Shown here: one piece after another, positions 48,481 through 56,624 of the stretch
Layout of the letters: every line of letters starts with the position of its first letter
Position numbering within the stretch: the stretch's first letter is position 1
NCBI RefSeq assembly: GCF_001625085.1
Contig: NZ_BDAW01000040.1
Coordinates: 19,292-83,291, forward strand
DNA from: Nocardia acidivorans NBRC 108247
GTDB lineage: Bacteria; Actinomycetota; Actinomycetes; Mycobacteriales; Mycobacteriaceae
Length of the DNA stretch: 64,000 bases
Direction of reading: 5' to 3'
Translations under genes and position numbers: made by a program
The notes under the pieces: generated by a model
The model's database searches: none
The model's input: only the letters and a program-made list of their open reading frames with translations
Told to the model about the DNA's origin: nothing

Positions 48481-49536
48481 ATGCGGGTATTGCTCACCGG
48501 CGCGGCCGGGTTCATCGGCTCGCACATCCACCGCGCGCTCGCCGCCGCCGGGCACGAGGTGATCGCCGTCGACCTCATGCTGCCCGCCGCACACGGTGTC
48601 GACGCCACCCCGCCGCCGGGGGTGCGGCGCCTCGACGTCCGCGATCCCGAGGCCCTCGACGCGGTACTGCGCGGTATCGACGCCGTCTGTCATCAGGCCG
48701 CCGTGGTCGGCGCGGGCGTCAGCGCCCAGGACGCCCCGGCCTACGCCGCCCACAACGACCTCGGCACCGCGGTCCTGCTCGCCGCCATGGACCGCGCGCA
48801 CTGCCGCCACCTGGTGCTCGCGTCGTCGATGGTCGTCTACGGCGAGGGCCGATACCGTGATACCCCAATCGATTTCATTCCCGGCCCGCGCTCGCGCGCG
48901 GACCTGGACAGCGGTCTGTTCGACCACCGCGCTCCCACCGGCGAACCCCTCGACTGGACCCCGATCGACGAATCCGCCGCCCTGCGCCCCCGCAGCCTCT
49001 ACGCGGCAAGCAAAGTGGCGCAGGAGCATTACGCCCTGGCCTGGGCCACCGCGACCGCCTCCACCGTGACCGCGCTGCGCTACCACAATGTCTACGGCGA
49101 CGATATGCCGAGGGACACACCGTATTCCGGGGTCGCCGCCATCTTCCGCTCCGCCCTGGAAGCAGGCGAATCCCCCCGCGTCTTCGAAGACGGCCGCCAG
49201 GCAAGGGATTTCGTCCACGTCCGCGATATCGCCGCCGCCAATGTAGCCGCCCTCACCCACCCCCTGGCCCCCTTCACCCCCCTGAACATCGCCTCCGGCC
49301 ACCCCGTCACCATCGGCGAGGTGGCCACCATCCTCGCCACCGCCGCCCACGGCAAACCCCCGGTCGTCACCGGCGACTACCGCTCCGGCGACGTCCGCCA
49401 CATAGTCGCCAGCCCCGAAAAAGCCCACCGCACCCTGGGTTTCACCGCCACCATCACCCCCCAGCAGGGCCTGGCGGAATTCGCCCACGCCCCACTCCGC
49501 GCCGCCGCCGGGGTCGGTGCCCCCACCTGGCGCTGA
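48481..49536 (+). CDS. NAD-dependent epimerase/dehydratase
   Basis: A 351-residue extended SDR of the sugar-nucleotide epimerase class. The NAD motif is VLLTGAAGFIGSHIHRAL, the catalytic pair is in SLYAASKVAQEHYALAW, and the substrate-binding part follows (YHNVYGDDMPRDTPYSGVAA). An insertion of about 40 residues after the VVYGEG strand, with FIPGPRSRADLDSGLF, is characteristic of a subfamily often encoded beside GT2 and DUF2064 genes. A GGAAGGG SD precedes the ATG. Its partner genes (two-component system, GT-C, GT2, DUF2064, molybdo-oxidoreductase) follow within 8 kb. The substrate is unknown. Confidence 0.9.
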   Translation: MRVLLTGAAGFIGSHIHRALAAAGHEVIAVDLMLPAAHGVDATPPPGVRRLDVRDPEALDAVLRGIDAVCHQAAVVGAGVSAQDAPAYAAHNDLGTAVLLAAMDRAHCRHLVLASSMVVYGEGRYRDTPIDFIPGPRSRADLDSGLFDHRAPTGEPLDWTPIDESAALRPRSLYAASKVAQEHYALAWATATASTVTALRYHNVYGDDMPRDTPYSGVAAIFRSALEAGESPRVFEDGRQARDFVHVRDIAAANVAALTHPLAPFTPLNIASGHPVTIGEVATILATAAHGKPPVVTGDYRSGDVRHIVASPEKAHRTLGFTATITPQQGLAEFAHAPLRAAAGVGAPTWR

Positions 49537-49550
49537 CCCCGACAGGAGTT

Positions 49551-49706
49551 CCCGTCCTGGGATAGGAGCCGTCGCTTTCGGAGGCAATCCCGTCCCGGGA
49601 CAGGAACCCCCCGTCCCGGAGGGAACCCTCCCGTCCCGGGACAGCAACCCTCCCGTCCCGGGACAGGAATCCTCCCGTCCCGGAGGGAACCCGCCCGTCG
49701 TCCCGG
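49551..49706. repeat. GC-rich 20-22-bp tandem repeat with internal palindrome
   Basis: Between the convergent epimerase and kinase genes lie about seven units starting CCCGTCC at 49551, 49589, 49610, 49630, 49652, 49674 and (partial) 49694. Two forms alternate: CCCGTCCCGGGACAGGAA (22-bp period) and CCCGTCCCGGAGGGAA (20-bp period). The core TCCCGGGA is self-complementary, so transcripts from both sides could fold into multiple hairpins. It may act as the convergent terminator or as a protein-binding array. Confidence 0.85.
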
Positions 49707-49744
49707 CGTGGTTTTGTCCGGGATCCACACCCGCGGCAGCGCGA

Positions 49745-50779
49745 CTACTTCGCGTCCGCCAGCAGCGGCAACCGAACCTGGAATCGCGCCCCGTGCTCCC
49801 GGTTCTCCGCGCTGATATCCCCGTGATGCGCCTCGACCAATCCTGCCGCGATAGCCAATCCCATTCCACTGCTGCTACCGAGATCATCCGCGGACGGTGA
49901 GCGGGCCGAGGTCCCGCGATAGGCGACCTCGAAAATGCGCGGCAGATCGGTCGGCGCGATCCCGGGTCCGGTGTCCTCCACCCGCGCCCAGGCATACCCG
50001 CCGTCGACCCCGGTGGAGATATCGATCCGCCCGCCCGGCGGGGTATGCGCGATGGCATTGGCGACCAGATTGGTCAGCACCCGGCTGAGTGCGTGATCAC
50101 TGCCCGCCACCAGGATTCGATGCTCCGGCTGCCGCGCGGTGAGGGTCACCCCGGCGCGCCGCGCGGTCGGCTGGTTGGCCGCGAGCACCTCGTCGATGAG
50201 TTCGCGCAGATCCACCGGTTCCAGCGTCAGTCGCAAAGCCCCGGAGTTGATCTTCGACATCTCGAACAGGTCGTCCACCATGGTCGAGAGCCGATTCGTC
50301 TCCCGCACAATCTGATTCGCGTACCGCTCCACATCCGCGGTCTGCGCGACCACCCCGTCGGCCAGCGCCTCACCCATGGCGCGGATCCCGGCCAGGGGAG
50401 TGCGCAGATCATGGCTGACCCATGCCACCAGTTCCCGCCGCGACTTCTCCGCCGCCCGTTCCTGTTCCAGCATCTCGCGCTCCCACACCGTGGTTCGCGC
50501 CTGCGCCCGCCCGAGCAGAATCGCCGCGGGCACCGTCACCGCGGTCACCACACCCAGCACCACGGCGAATTTCTCGAACTCGTCGGTGAACATGAGCCCG
50601 CTCACCGCAACCACACCGCAGAGGGTCGCGACGGTCGGAATCAATACCAGCACGGCCATACTCGTGGTCATGGCGCGATTGCGCAGACAGCGCATGAGCA
50701 GTGCGCCCAGCACCACCACCGGCAGGGATGCGGCCAGCGCGTAACCGATCAGGCCCGGCAGATCAGTCGGCACGGCCAT
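49745..50779 (-). CDS. sensor histidine kinase
   Basis: A 344-residue membrane histidine kinase with three N-terminal transmembrane helices (IGYALAASLPVVVLGALLM, MAVLVLIPTVATLCGVVAV, FAVVLGVVTAVTVPAAILLG), a short coiled linker, the phosphoacceptor in AWVSHDLRTPLAGIRAMGEA, the N box LTNLVANAIAHTPPGGRI and G boxes VEDTGPGIAP and GSSSGMGLAIA. No extracytoplasmic sensing domain exists, so it may sense within the membrane. ATG 50779 overlaps the response-regulator stop by 17 bp. It is third in a minus-strand operon after the GT-C protein and regulator. Confidence 0.94.
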   Translation of the reverse strand: MAVPTDLPGLIGYALAASLPVVVLGALLMRCLRNRAMTTSMAVLVLIPTVATLCGVVAVSGLMFTDEFEKFAVVLGVVTAVTVPAAILLGRAQARTTVWEREMLEQERAAEKSRRELVAWVSHDLRTPLAGIRAMGEALADGVVAQTADVERYANQIVRETNRLSTMVDDLFEMSKINSGALRLTLEPVDLRELIDEVLAANQPTARRAGVTLTARQPEHRILVAGSDHALSRVLTNLVANAIAHTPPGGRIDISTGVDGGYAWARVEDTGPGIAPTDLPRIFEVAYRGTSARSPSADDLGSSSGMGLAIAAGLVEAHHGDISAENREHGARFQVRLPLLADAK

Positions 50780-51458
50780 CCTCCTCGGAATCGCTACGGC
50801 CCCAGGCGTATCCGCGACCCCACACCGTATCGATGCGATGCGCCGCACCGAGTTTGGCGCGCAATCGCTTGATATGCACGGTCACGGTGGATTGATCACC
50901 GAAGCTCCACCCCCACACCTGCGCCAGCAGTTCATCGCGACTGAACACCCGCCGCTGGTTCGACAGCAGGAACACCAGCAGATCGAACTCCCGCGCGGTC
51001 AGATCCACCGGCGCGCCGTCCACCGTCACCACGCGCGCGGCCCGCCGTACCTCCACACTCCCGCTGCGCAACACCTGATCCCCGGTGACGGCCGGATTCG
51101 CGCGCCGCAACACCGAGGCCACCCGCAGGGCCAACTCCCGCGGACTGAACGGCTTGGTGAGGTAATCATCGGCCCCCGCCTGCAATCCGATCACCCGATC
51201 ATCCTCATCCCCGAGCGCGGTGAGCAGAATGATCGGCGTCCCCGGATTCGGCCCCGACCGCACCGCCCGCGTCAATTCGATCCCATCCGGCTGCGGCATC
51301 ATGACATCCAGCACGGCCAGATCAATATCATTGCGCGCCAGCACCTCGGCGGTGGCGGGCCCATCGGCGGTCTCGATCACCTCGAGCCCATCGCGCTCCA
51401 GATATCGCCGAACCACCTCGCGGACAACAGGATCGTCATCGGCCACCAGAATGCGCAT
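50763..51458 (-). CDS. OmpR/PhoB-type response regulator
   Basis: A 231-residue response regulator. The receiver domain has the acidic pocket in MRILVADDDPVVREVV, the phospho-Asp in LAVLDVMMPQPDGIEL, and the conserved Thr and Lys in IILLTALGDEDD and YLTKPFSPREL. The C-terminal winged helix covers about residues 130-225 (LTAREFDLLVFLLSNQRRVF, then VTVHIKRLRAKLG, ending DTVWGRGYAWG). ATG 51458 follows the membrane-protein stop by 5 bp and the kinase gene overlaps its end. By context it should regulate the glyco/redox block around it. Confidence 0.95.
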   Translation of the reverse strand: MRILVADDDPVVREVVRRYLERDGLEVIETADGPATAEVLARNDIDLAVLDVMMPQPDGIELTRAVRSGPNPGTPIILLTALGDEDDRVIGLQAGADDYLTKPFSPRELALRVASVLRRANPAVTGDQVLRSGSVEVRRAARVVTVDGAPVDLTAREFDLLVFLLSNQRRVFSRDELLAQVWGWSFGDQSTVTVHIKRLRAKLGAAHRIDTVWGRGYAWGRSDSEEDGRAD

Positions 51459-51463
51459 ACGTA

Positions 51464-53185
51464 TCACCAATTCGTCAGAATGACATGAACAAGCACGAAC
51501 GCCCCCACCGCCTGTACGGCCAGCCACACCCGCGTATGGCGTGCGGGCAGCAACGCGGCAGCGGCCAGCACCCACACATCGAACGGCAGCCAAATCCGCT
51601 CCGTCTCAGCCTTACTCAATCCGCTGAGATCGGCCAGCAGCAATGCCGCCACCCCGGCCGCCGCCACCAATGCCACCGGATCGACCGCGGTCCGCCAGCG
51701 CCTGAGCCGGTTCGCCCAGGTGGCAGCGGCCTCCGCGAATGCGAACGAGTTCGGCCCGGCGGCGGTGTGCTTCGAGCGCTCGATCCCCGTGGCGGGTGAG
51801 CGGGTAGCGGTCGAAACCGGTGCGGACACCGCCGAACCCGCACCCGACGACGGGCCGGACGTGGTACTCGCCGCCTCGACGGTCGCGGGGACCGGCACGA
51901 GTGGCTCCGGCCTCGGTGGTTCCGGCGTGGCCGATGAGGGCATCGCTGGTTGATCTCGTCTGCCCCACAGTATTCCGAGACCGAGCTCGCGCACGACACG
52001 ATGCAGGGCCGCGACGGGCGCGAGTCCCACCGCGCACACCGTCGCCGCGAGATTGGCCCACACCCAATAGGAATACGGCCGATCGCTCGCGATGCCCTGG
52101 TAATACCGTTGCACCACAAGGTGATAGCCGTCGAGCCACCAGAATCCCGCCGCCTTGAACGCGGCCACCACCAGCACTGCGCCCACGAGGGCGGGCACGG
52201 CGGGCCGCAGCGTGCGCGCCACGAGTACGGCGGCGGCCGGGACCGCCATCAGCACGAGTCCGTAGCTCAGGAATATCGCGTATCCGAAGAGCAGCCCCGC
52301 TCCCAATGCGGCGAGCACCCAATTCGCTTGCCGCCGAGTGGCAAGGGCCAGCAGTGCCACCGCCCACGCGGTCACTCCGGCGAACAGTCCATCGGCCGAC
52401 ACCGCGATCCAGATCGCGGCGGGGGCCAGCGCGAGAAACGGCAACACCGCGCGTGCCCGCCGCTCCGCTGTGCTGACGTATTCGGTTCGAGTGCTGGCAG
52501 TGACAGTCGCGCCCGGGGTTCCTTCGGCGCCGCGTTCGCCGTCGGACGTCGCGCCGAGCGCGCGGATCGTCACGGGGATCGCCACGGCCGCACTGGTGCC
52601 GACGAGAACGCAGAGGGCGGCCGCCCACCCGCCGCCGCCCAGCCCGATGCGGTCGAGCAAGACGAAGGTGAGCAGTGCCCCCGGCGGATGGCCGGACACG
52701 TGCGTGGTCCAGGAATCGGGCTGGAAATCGAGTATGCGGCCGGAGAATCCGCGCAGCATCGCGGGGATGTCGTGCACGCCGCCGACCTCGTGCAGATATT
52801 CGTCGCCGGTGGTGAGGCGACCGGCGACACCGCGCTGCCAGCCGTCGACCATGGCCAGGGCGAAGGCCCAGGCCACCGCCGACATCCAGGTGAGCAGCAG
52901 GGCGCGCCGCCAGGGGAGCCGGCGTGCGAGGTCCGGCCCGTAGCAGATGACCAGTGCGGCGATGCCGATCGCGGGGCCGGTACCCCAGCCGATATGCGGC
53001 AGCCAGTTGCCGAAGATCGGCGCGGCTCCCGCGAACAACAGCCCGCGCTCGCGTTCGCTGAGCATTCGCGGGACCACGAAGGCGGTCAGGACGAGCAGCG
53101 CTCCGCCCGCCGCGCAGTACAGATCGGCGCGACCGGTGAGGCGGCGTGGGGGAGTCAGGACGGGGGCGTTCCGCACGGCTTCCAC
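51464..53185 (-). CDS. polytopic membrane protein, probable GT-C glycosyltransferase
   Basis: A 573-residue protein with about 12 transmembrane helices. The first external loop region holds VVRLTTGDEYLHE-like acidic residues (GDEYLHEVGGVHDIP) and a following HVSGHPPGALLTFVLLD, consistent with GT-C (mannosyltransferase-type) topology. A cytoplasmic low-complexity Ser/Thr/Pro/Ala segment near residues 430-490 is inserted between late helices. It lies 5 bp before the response-regulator gene and diverges from a GT2 gene that could supply polyprenyl-phosphate sugars. No exact family is recognised; the GT-C call rests on topology and neighbours. Confidence 0.75.
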   Translation of the reverse strand: MEAVRNAPVLTPPRRLTGRADLYCAAGGALLVLTAFVVPRMLSERERGLLFAGAAPIFGNWLPHIGWGTGPAIGIAALVICYGPDLARRLPWRRALLLTWMSAVAWAFALAMVDGWQRGVAGRLTTGDEYLHEVGGVHDIPAMLRGFSGRILDFQPDSWTTHVSGHPPGALLTFVLLDRIGLGGGGWAAALCVLVGTSAAVAIPVTIRALGATSDGERGAEGTPGATVTASTRTEYVSTAERRARAVLPFLALAPAAIWIAVSADGLFAGVTAWAVALLALATRRQANWVLAALGAGLLFGYAIFLSYGLVLMAVPAAAVLVARTLRPAVPALVGAVLVVAAFKAAGFWWLDGYHLVVQRYYQGIASDRPYSYWVWANLAATVCAVGLAPVAALHRVVRELGLGILWGRRDQPAMPSSATPEPPRPEPLVPVPATVEAASTTSGPSSGAGSAVSAPVSTATRSPATGIERSKHTAAGPNSFAFAEAAATWANRLRRWRTAVDPVALVAAAGVAALLLADLSGLSKAETERIWLPFDVWVLAAAALLPARHTRVWLAVQAVGAFVLVHVILTNW

Positions 53186-53301
53186 CCTAGGCCGCGCAAC
53201 CCCGCGACTCGCGGTGAAATGAGCGTCGGTCCAGGTCTCGTCATACTTTTGTCATCGATTGGTTCCCCCGGAAATGACCCGTCCGGCCCTACGGTCATAG
53301 G

Positions 53302-53967
53302 GTGACCGAATCCAAGCTGGAACGCGGAGTCACCGTCGTGATCCCGTGCAAGGACGAAGCCGGCGCACTGCCCGGCGTACTCTCGGCAATCCCCCGCGAC
53401 TATCGGGTGATCGTGGTGGACAACGGTTCCACCGATGCCACCGCCGCCGTCGCCCGACTCGCCGGCGCGACCGTCGTCGCCGAACCCGAGCCCGGCTACG
53501 GCAGTGCCGTCCAGGCGGGCGTGCACGCCGCCCGCACCGAGGTGGTGGCGGTGCTGGACGGTGACGGGTCCATGGACCCGCGCGAATTGCCCGCTCTGGT
53601 AGCCGAACTCGGCCCCGACGTGGACATGGTGGTGGGCCGTCGCCGCCCGCACCGCGCGGGCGCATGGCCCTGGCATGCGCGGCTGGGCAATCAGATCGTC
53701 GCCGCCCGGCTGCGCCGTCGCTACGGCCTGGCCGTCCACGATGTCGCCGCCATGCGCGTGGTGCACCGGGCCCGCCTGCTGGATCTGGGACCGCTGCACC
53801 GGCGCTCCGGATATCCGCTCGAATTGCTGGTCGCCGCAGCGCATTCCGGCTGGCGACTGGTCGAGCGCGATATCACCTACCGCCCGCGCACCCACGGTGA
53901 GTCCAAGGTTTCCGGTTCGTGGCGCGGTACCGTCCGCGCCGCCAAAGACTTCTGGAGCGTCCGATGA
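53302..53967 (+). CDS. GT2 glycosyltransferase, dolichol-phosphate-mannose-synthase-like
   Basis: A 221-residue soluble GT2 enzyme with VTVVIPCKDEAGALPGVLSA, the VVDNGSTDATAAVA loop, metal motif VLDGDGSMDPREL and TYRPRTHGESKVSGSWRGT near the C-terminus, the latter two typical of polyprenyl-phosphate mannose/glucose synthases. It lacks C-terminal membrane helices. The start is GTG 53302, with TACGGT (53290-53295) ending 6 nt before it. Its stop overlaps the DUF2064 start (ATGA). It probably charges polyprenyl phosphate for the divergent GT-C protein. Confidence 0.9.
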   Translation: MTESKLERGVTVVIPCKDEAGALPGVLSAIPRDYRVIVVDNGSTDATAAVARLAGATVVAEPEPGYGSAVQAGVHAARTEVVAVLDGDGSMDPRELPALVAELGPDVDMVVGRRRPHRAGAWPWHARLGNQIVAARLRRRYGLAVHDVAAMRVVHRARLLDLGPLHRRSGYPLELLVAAAHSGWRLVERDITYRPRTHGESKVSGSWRGTVRAAKDFWSVR

Positions 53968-54650
53968 GGCCATTCGCCATCCCCGCCACCCTGCTCGTCA
54001 TCGCCAAAGCCCCCATCGCGGGCTTCGCCAAAACCCGTCTGACACCGCCGTTCTCGCCGCGTCAAGCGGCCGGGCTCGCCGCCGCGGCCCTGCTGGACAC
54101 GCTGACCGCCGTGCGCGCCAGCGGTATTCAACACCTCATGGTCGCCTGGACCGGTGCTCTCGCCGAGGCGGAACAGGCCGACGCCCTCGCCGCCGCGCTG
54201 CGCGATTTCACCGTGGTTCCCCAGCGCGGCGACACCTTCGGTGAACGCCTGGCCAACGCGCACGCCGACGCCGCCCACTTCGGCCTGCCGGTGCTGCAGA
54301 TCGGCATGGATACCCCGCAGGCGGGCCCCGAACTCCTGGCCCGCTCCGCCACCCACCTCACCATGAGCGAGGACGCGGTCCTGGGCCCCGCCGCCGACGG
54401 CGGTTGGTGGGCACTGGGTTTGACCGATCCCCGCCCCGCCCGCCTCCTCACCGAGGTTCCCATGTCCACCTCCCACACCGGCGACCTCACCCGAGAAGCC
54501 GTGCGCCGCTGCGGATACCGTGTCCACCGCCTCCCCATCCTCACCGACGTGGACACCTACGACGATGCGGTCACCGTCGCCGCCCACTCCCACGGCCGCT
54601 TCGCCACCACCTTCGAAACCCTCACCGCGGCCACCCCGGCGCTGCTGTAA
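53964..54650 (+). CDS. DUF2064 / TIGR04282 family glycosyltransferase-like protein
   Basis: A 228-residue protein with the nucleotidyl/glycosyl-transferase-like fold of DUF2064: LLVIAKAPIAGFAKTRLTPP at the N-terminus, VLQIGMDTPQAGPELLA in the middle and VLGPAADGGWWALGL, all family hallmarks. Members are annotated as arsenosugar biosynthesis glycosyltransferases in some genomes, but no arsenic genes are present here, so that name should not be carried over. It is translationally coupled to the GT2 gene (ATGA). Its role with the GT2/epimerase block is unknown. Confidence 0.9.
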   Translation: MRPFAIPATLLVIAKAPIAGFAKTRLTPPFSPRQAAGLAAAALLDTLTAVRASGIQHLMVAWTGALAEAEQADALAAALRDFTVVPQRGDTFGERLANAHADAAHFGLPVLQIGMDTPQAGPELLARSATHLTMSEDAVLGPAADGGWWALGLTDPRPARLLTEVPMSTSHTGDLTREAVRRCGYRVHRLPILTDVDTYDDAVTVAAHSHGRFATTFETLTAATPALL

Positions 54651-54654
54651 TCGC

Positions 54655-56211
54655 ATGCCCACCGAACCGAGCACCCCCGAAAACGCTTCCGGCGCATCGG
54701 ACGCGAAGGGGAAGAGCGCGCAATCATCTCGCGGCCGGATATCGGAGGTGGGTGGACGGCCCGCCCCGTCGGCACCGTCCGCCCCCGACGAGCCCTTCCG
54801 CGCGGACGCCCGATCCGGCGAAGCGGCCCGGCGCACGCGATCGGACACCTCCGCGGCCGAGGTGAGCGCTCCCGTACCGGCAGGGCGTTCGGCCGAGCTC
54901 GCGGCGGCGCATTCGAATGAAGGTACGCCCGCGTCCCATCCGGATCACCATGCGGCCGAATCGCGTTCAGGTGATGATGCCCGGGGTAAGGCCTCGGGTC
55001 AACGGGCGACCGCGGCGCGGACGAGACCCGCGCTGTCCTCGTCCCTGCTGCTGCCCGAGACCATCGCCACGCGGATTTCGACGGCGCGGGGTCCGGCGGT
55101 GGCGGCGCGGGTGGGGATCGCGCTGGGCGTCAGCATTACCGTCTGTTTCCTGACCGGGCTGATCAGCCATTGGATTCAGCATCCGCCAACGTGGTTCTAC
55201 TGGCCCGCGCATCCGGTGTGGCTGTATCGGGTCACGCAGGGCACGCATGTGATTTCCGGTGTGATCGCCATTCCGCTGCTGCTGGTCAAACTGTGGGCGG
55301 TGTACCCGAAGTTGTTCGCCCGGCCGCTGATCGGCAATCCGGTGCGCATGCTGGAGCGCGGTTCCATTGCGCTGCTGGTGGGTTCGGTGATCTTCCAGTT
55401 GGTCACGGGTCTGTTCAACACGGCCCAGTTCTATCCGTGGAAGTTCTTCTTCACCACCACGCATTACGCCATGGCGTATGTGGCGGTGGGCGCGCTCGCC
55501 ATACATCTGGCGGTGAAGCTCCCCATTGTCCGAACGGCGTTGCGCCGTCCGATGGCCGTACCGGCGAAATCCGAAGCAGCGCAACAGGACACGTCACCGC
55601 GGGAGGTCCGCACACAGGGCATCTCGCGGCGGACCGTCCTGGGGACGGCCGGTATCGCCGCGATCGTCGCGGGCTTGGCGGTGGCGGGGCAGACGGTCCC
55701 GTTCCTGCGCCGGGTGTCGGTGCTCTCGCCCCGCAGTGGTGAAGGCCCGCAGGGTGTTCCGATCAACCGTTCCGCCGTCGACGCCGGGGTGGGGGAGCTG
55801 GCGCGGAACCCCGGCTACCGGTTGCGGGTCAGCGCGGGTGGAAACCAGCGCGAGTTCAGCCGCGCGGACCTGGCCGCGCTACCGCAGACCGAGTCCACCC
55901 TCCCCATCGCGTGCGTCGAAGGATGGAGCGCGGGCGCCCGCTGGACCGGCGTGCGCCTGCGTGACCTGCTGACCGCCGTAGGCGAATTCCACGGTGGCGA
56001 TGTGCGTTTCGAATCGCTGGAGTCCGGCGGCCTCTACCGCACCTCGGTGCTGCCCGGCCGCCATGCCGTAGACGCTTCGACCCTGGTGGCGCTGCGGCTC
56101 AATGGCGAGGATCTCACCGTGGATCACGGCTACCCGTGTCGCCTGATCGCCCCCAACCGCCCCGGTGTCCTGCAAACCAAATGGCTTTCGACCATCGAGG
56201 TGCTGTCATGA
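54655..56211 (+). CDS. membrane-bound molybdopterin-dependent oxidoreductase (SUOX-like)
   Basis: A 518-residue protein. Residues 1-130 are a low-complexity Ser/Ala/Pro/Glu cytoplasmic extension. A membrane part of about four helices with HWIQHPP, THVISGVIAIPLLLV, SIALLVGSVIFQLVTGLF and THYAMAYVAVGALAIHL resembles a cytochrome b-like anchor with possible haem His. A further helix near residue 335 precedes the external sulfite-oxidase-like molybdopterin domain with the Mo-ligand Cys in LPIACVEGWSAGARWTG. It starts 4 bp after the DUF2064 stop and its stop overlaps the next start. Electron transfer from an extracellular substrate is inferred. Confidence 0.88.
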   Translation: MPTEPSTPENASGASDAKGKSAQSSRGRISEVGGRPAPSAPSAPDEPFRADARSGEAARRTRSDTSAAEVSAPVPAGRSAELAAAHSNEGTPASHPDHHAAESRSGDDARGKASGQRATAARTRPALSSSLLLPETIATRISTARGPAVAARVGIALGVSITVCFLTGLISHWIQHPPTWFYWPAHPVWLYRVTQGTHVISGVIAIPLLLVKLWAVYPKLFARPLIGNPVRMLERGSIALLVGSVIFQLVTGLFNTAQFYPWKFFFTTTHYAMAYVAVGALAIHLAVKLPIVRTALRRPMAVPAKSEAAQQDTSPREVRTQGISRRTVLGTAGIAAIVAGLAVAGQTVPFLRRVSVLSPRSGEGPQGVPINRSAVDAGVGELARNPGYRLRVSAGGNQREFSRADLAALPQTESTLPIACVEGWSAGARWTGVRLRDLLTAVGEFHGGDVRFESLESGGLYRTSVLPGRHAVDASTLVALRLNGEDLTVDHGYPCRLIAPNRPGVLQTKWLSTIEVLS

Positions 56212-56621
56212 CGGTGATCCGCGTACTGCTGATCGCGCTGGGACTGTGGCTCGGCTGGTACGGCCTCAGCCTGCTGCTGGATATGAACCCGGCCGACCTG
56301 CGCTCGGCGGCGCTCTGGTTCGCGGGGGGAATCCTGCTGCACGACGGCGTATTCGCCCCGGCCGCGGCGACTCTCGGTGTGGCCGCCCGCCGAATGCTCC
56401 CGGCGTCCTGGTGGGCGCCGGTCGCCTGCGGCGCGGTGTGCACCGTGACCCTGTCCCTCATCGCGGTGCCGGTAATCGGCCGGGCCGGAGCACTGCCCGG
56501 CAATCCGACCATCCTGGACCGCGATTACATACTGGGACTGGCTATTTCGCTGGCGGTGGTGTGGCTGCTGGTCGCGGTCGCCCTGCTGCGCGGCCATACC
56601 AGCCGCCCGAAAGTCGGCTGA
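56208..56621 (+). CDS. small membrane protein coupled to the molybdo-oxidoreductase
   Basis: A 137-residue protein with four predicted transmembrane helices (VIRVLLIALGLWLGWYGLSL, ALWFAGGILLHDGVFAPAAA, VACGAVCTVTLSLIAVPVIG, LGLAISLAVVWLLVAVALL). It starts at ATG 56208 inside an ATGA overlap with the oxidoreductase stop, which rejects the longer in-frame start at 56136. It is the last gene of the GT2-DUF2064-oxidoreductase unit. No named family is recognised; a structural partner of the membrane oxidoreductase is a reasonable guess. Confidence 0.8.
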   Translation: MTVIRVLLIALGLWLGWYGLSLLLDMNPADLRSAALWFAGGILLHDGVFAPAAATLGVAARRMLPASWWAPVACGAVCTVTLSLIAVPVIGRAGALPGNPTILDRDYILGLAISLAVVWLLVAVALLRGHTSRPKVG

Positions 56622-56624
56622 CCG

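Noticed and set aside
49551..49706. Possible CRISPR array
   Set aside because: Units are contiguous 20-22-bp repeats with no unique spacers and no cas genes are nearby.
53964..54650. Arsenosugar biosynthesis role for the DUF2064 gene
   Set aside because: Only the family name suggests it; no arsenic methylation or radical SAM arsenosugar genes are in the window.
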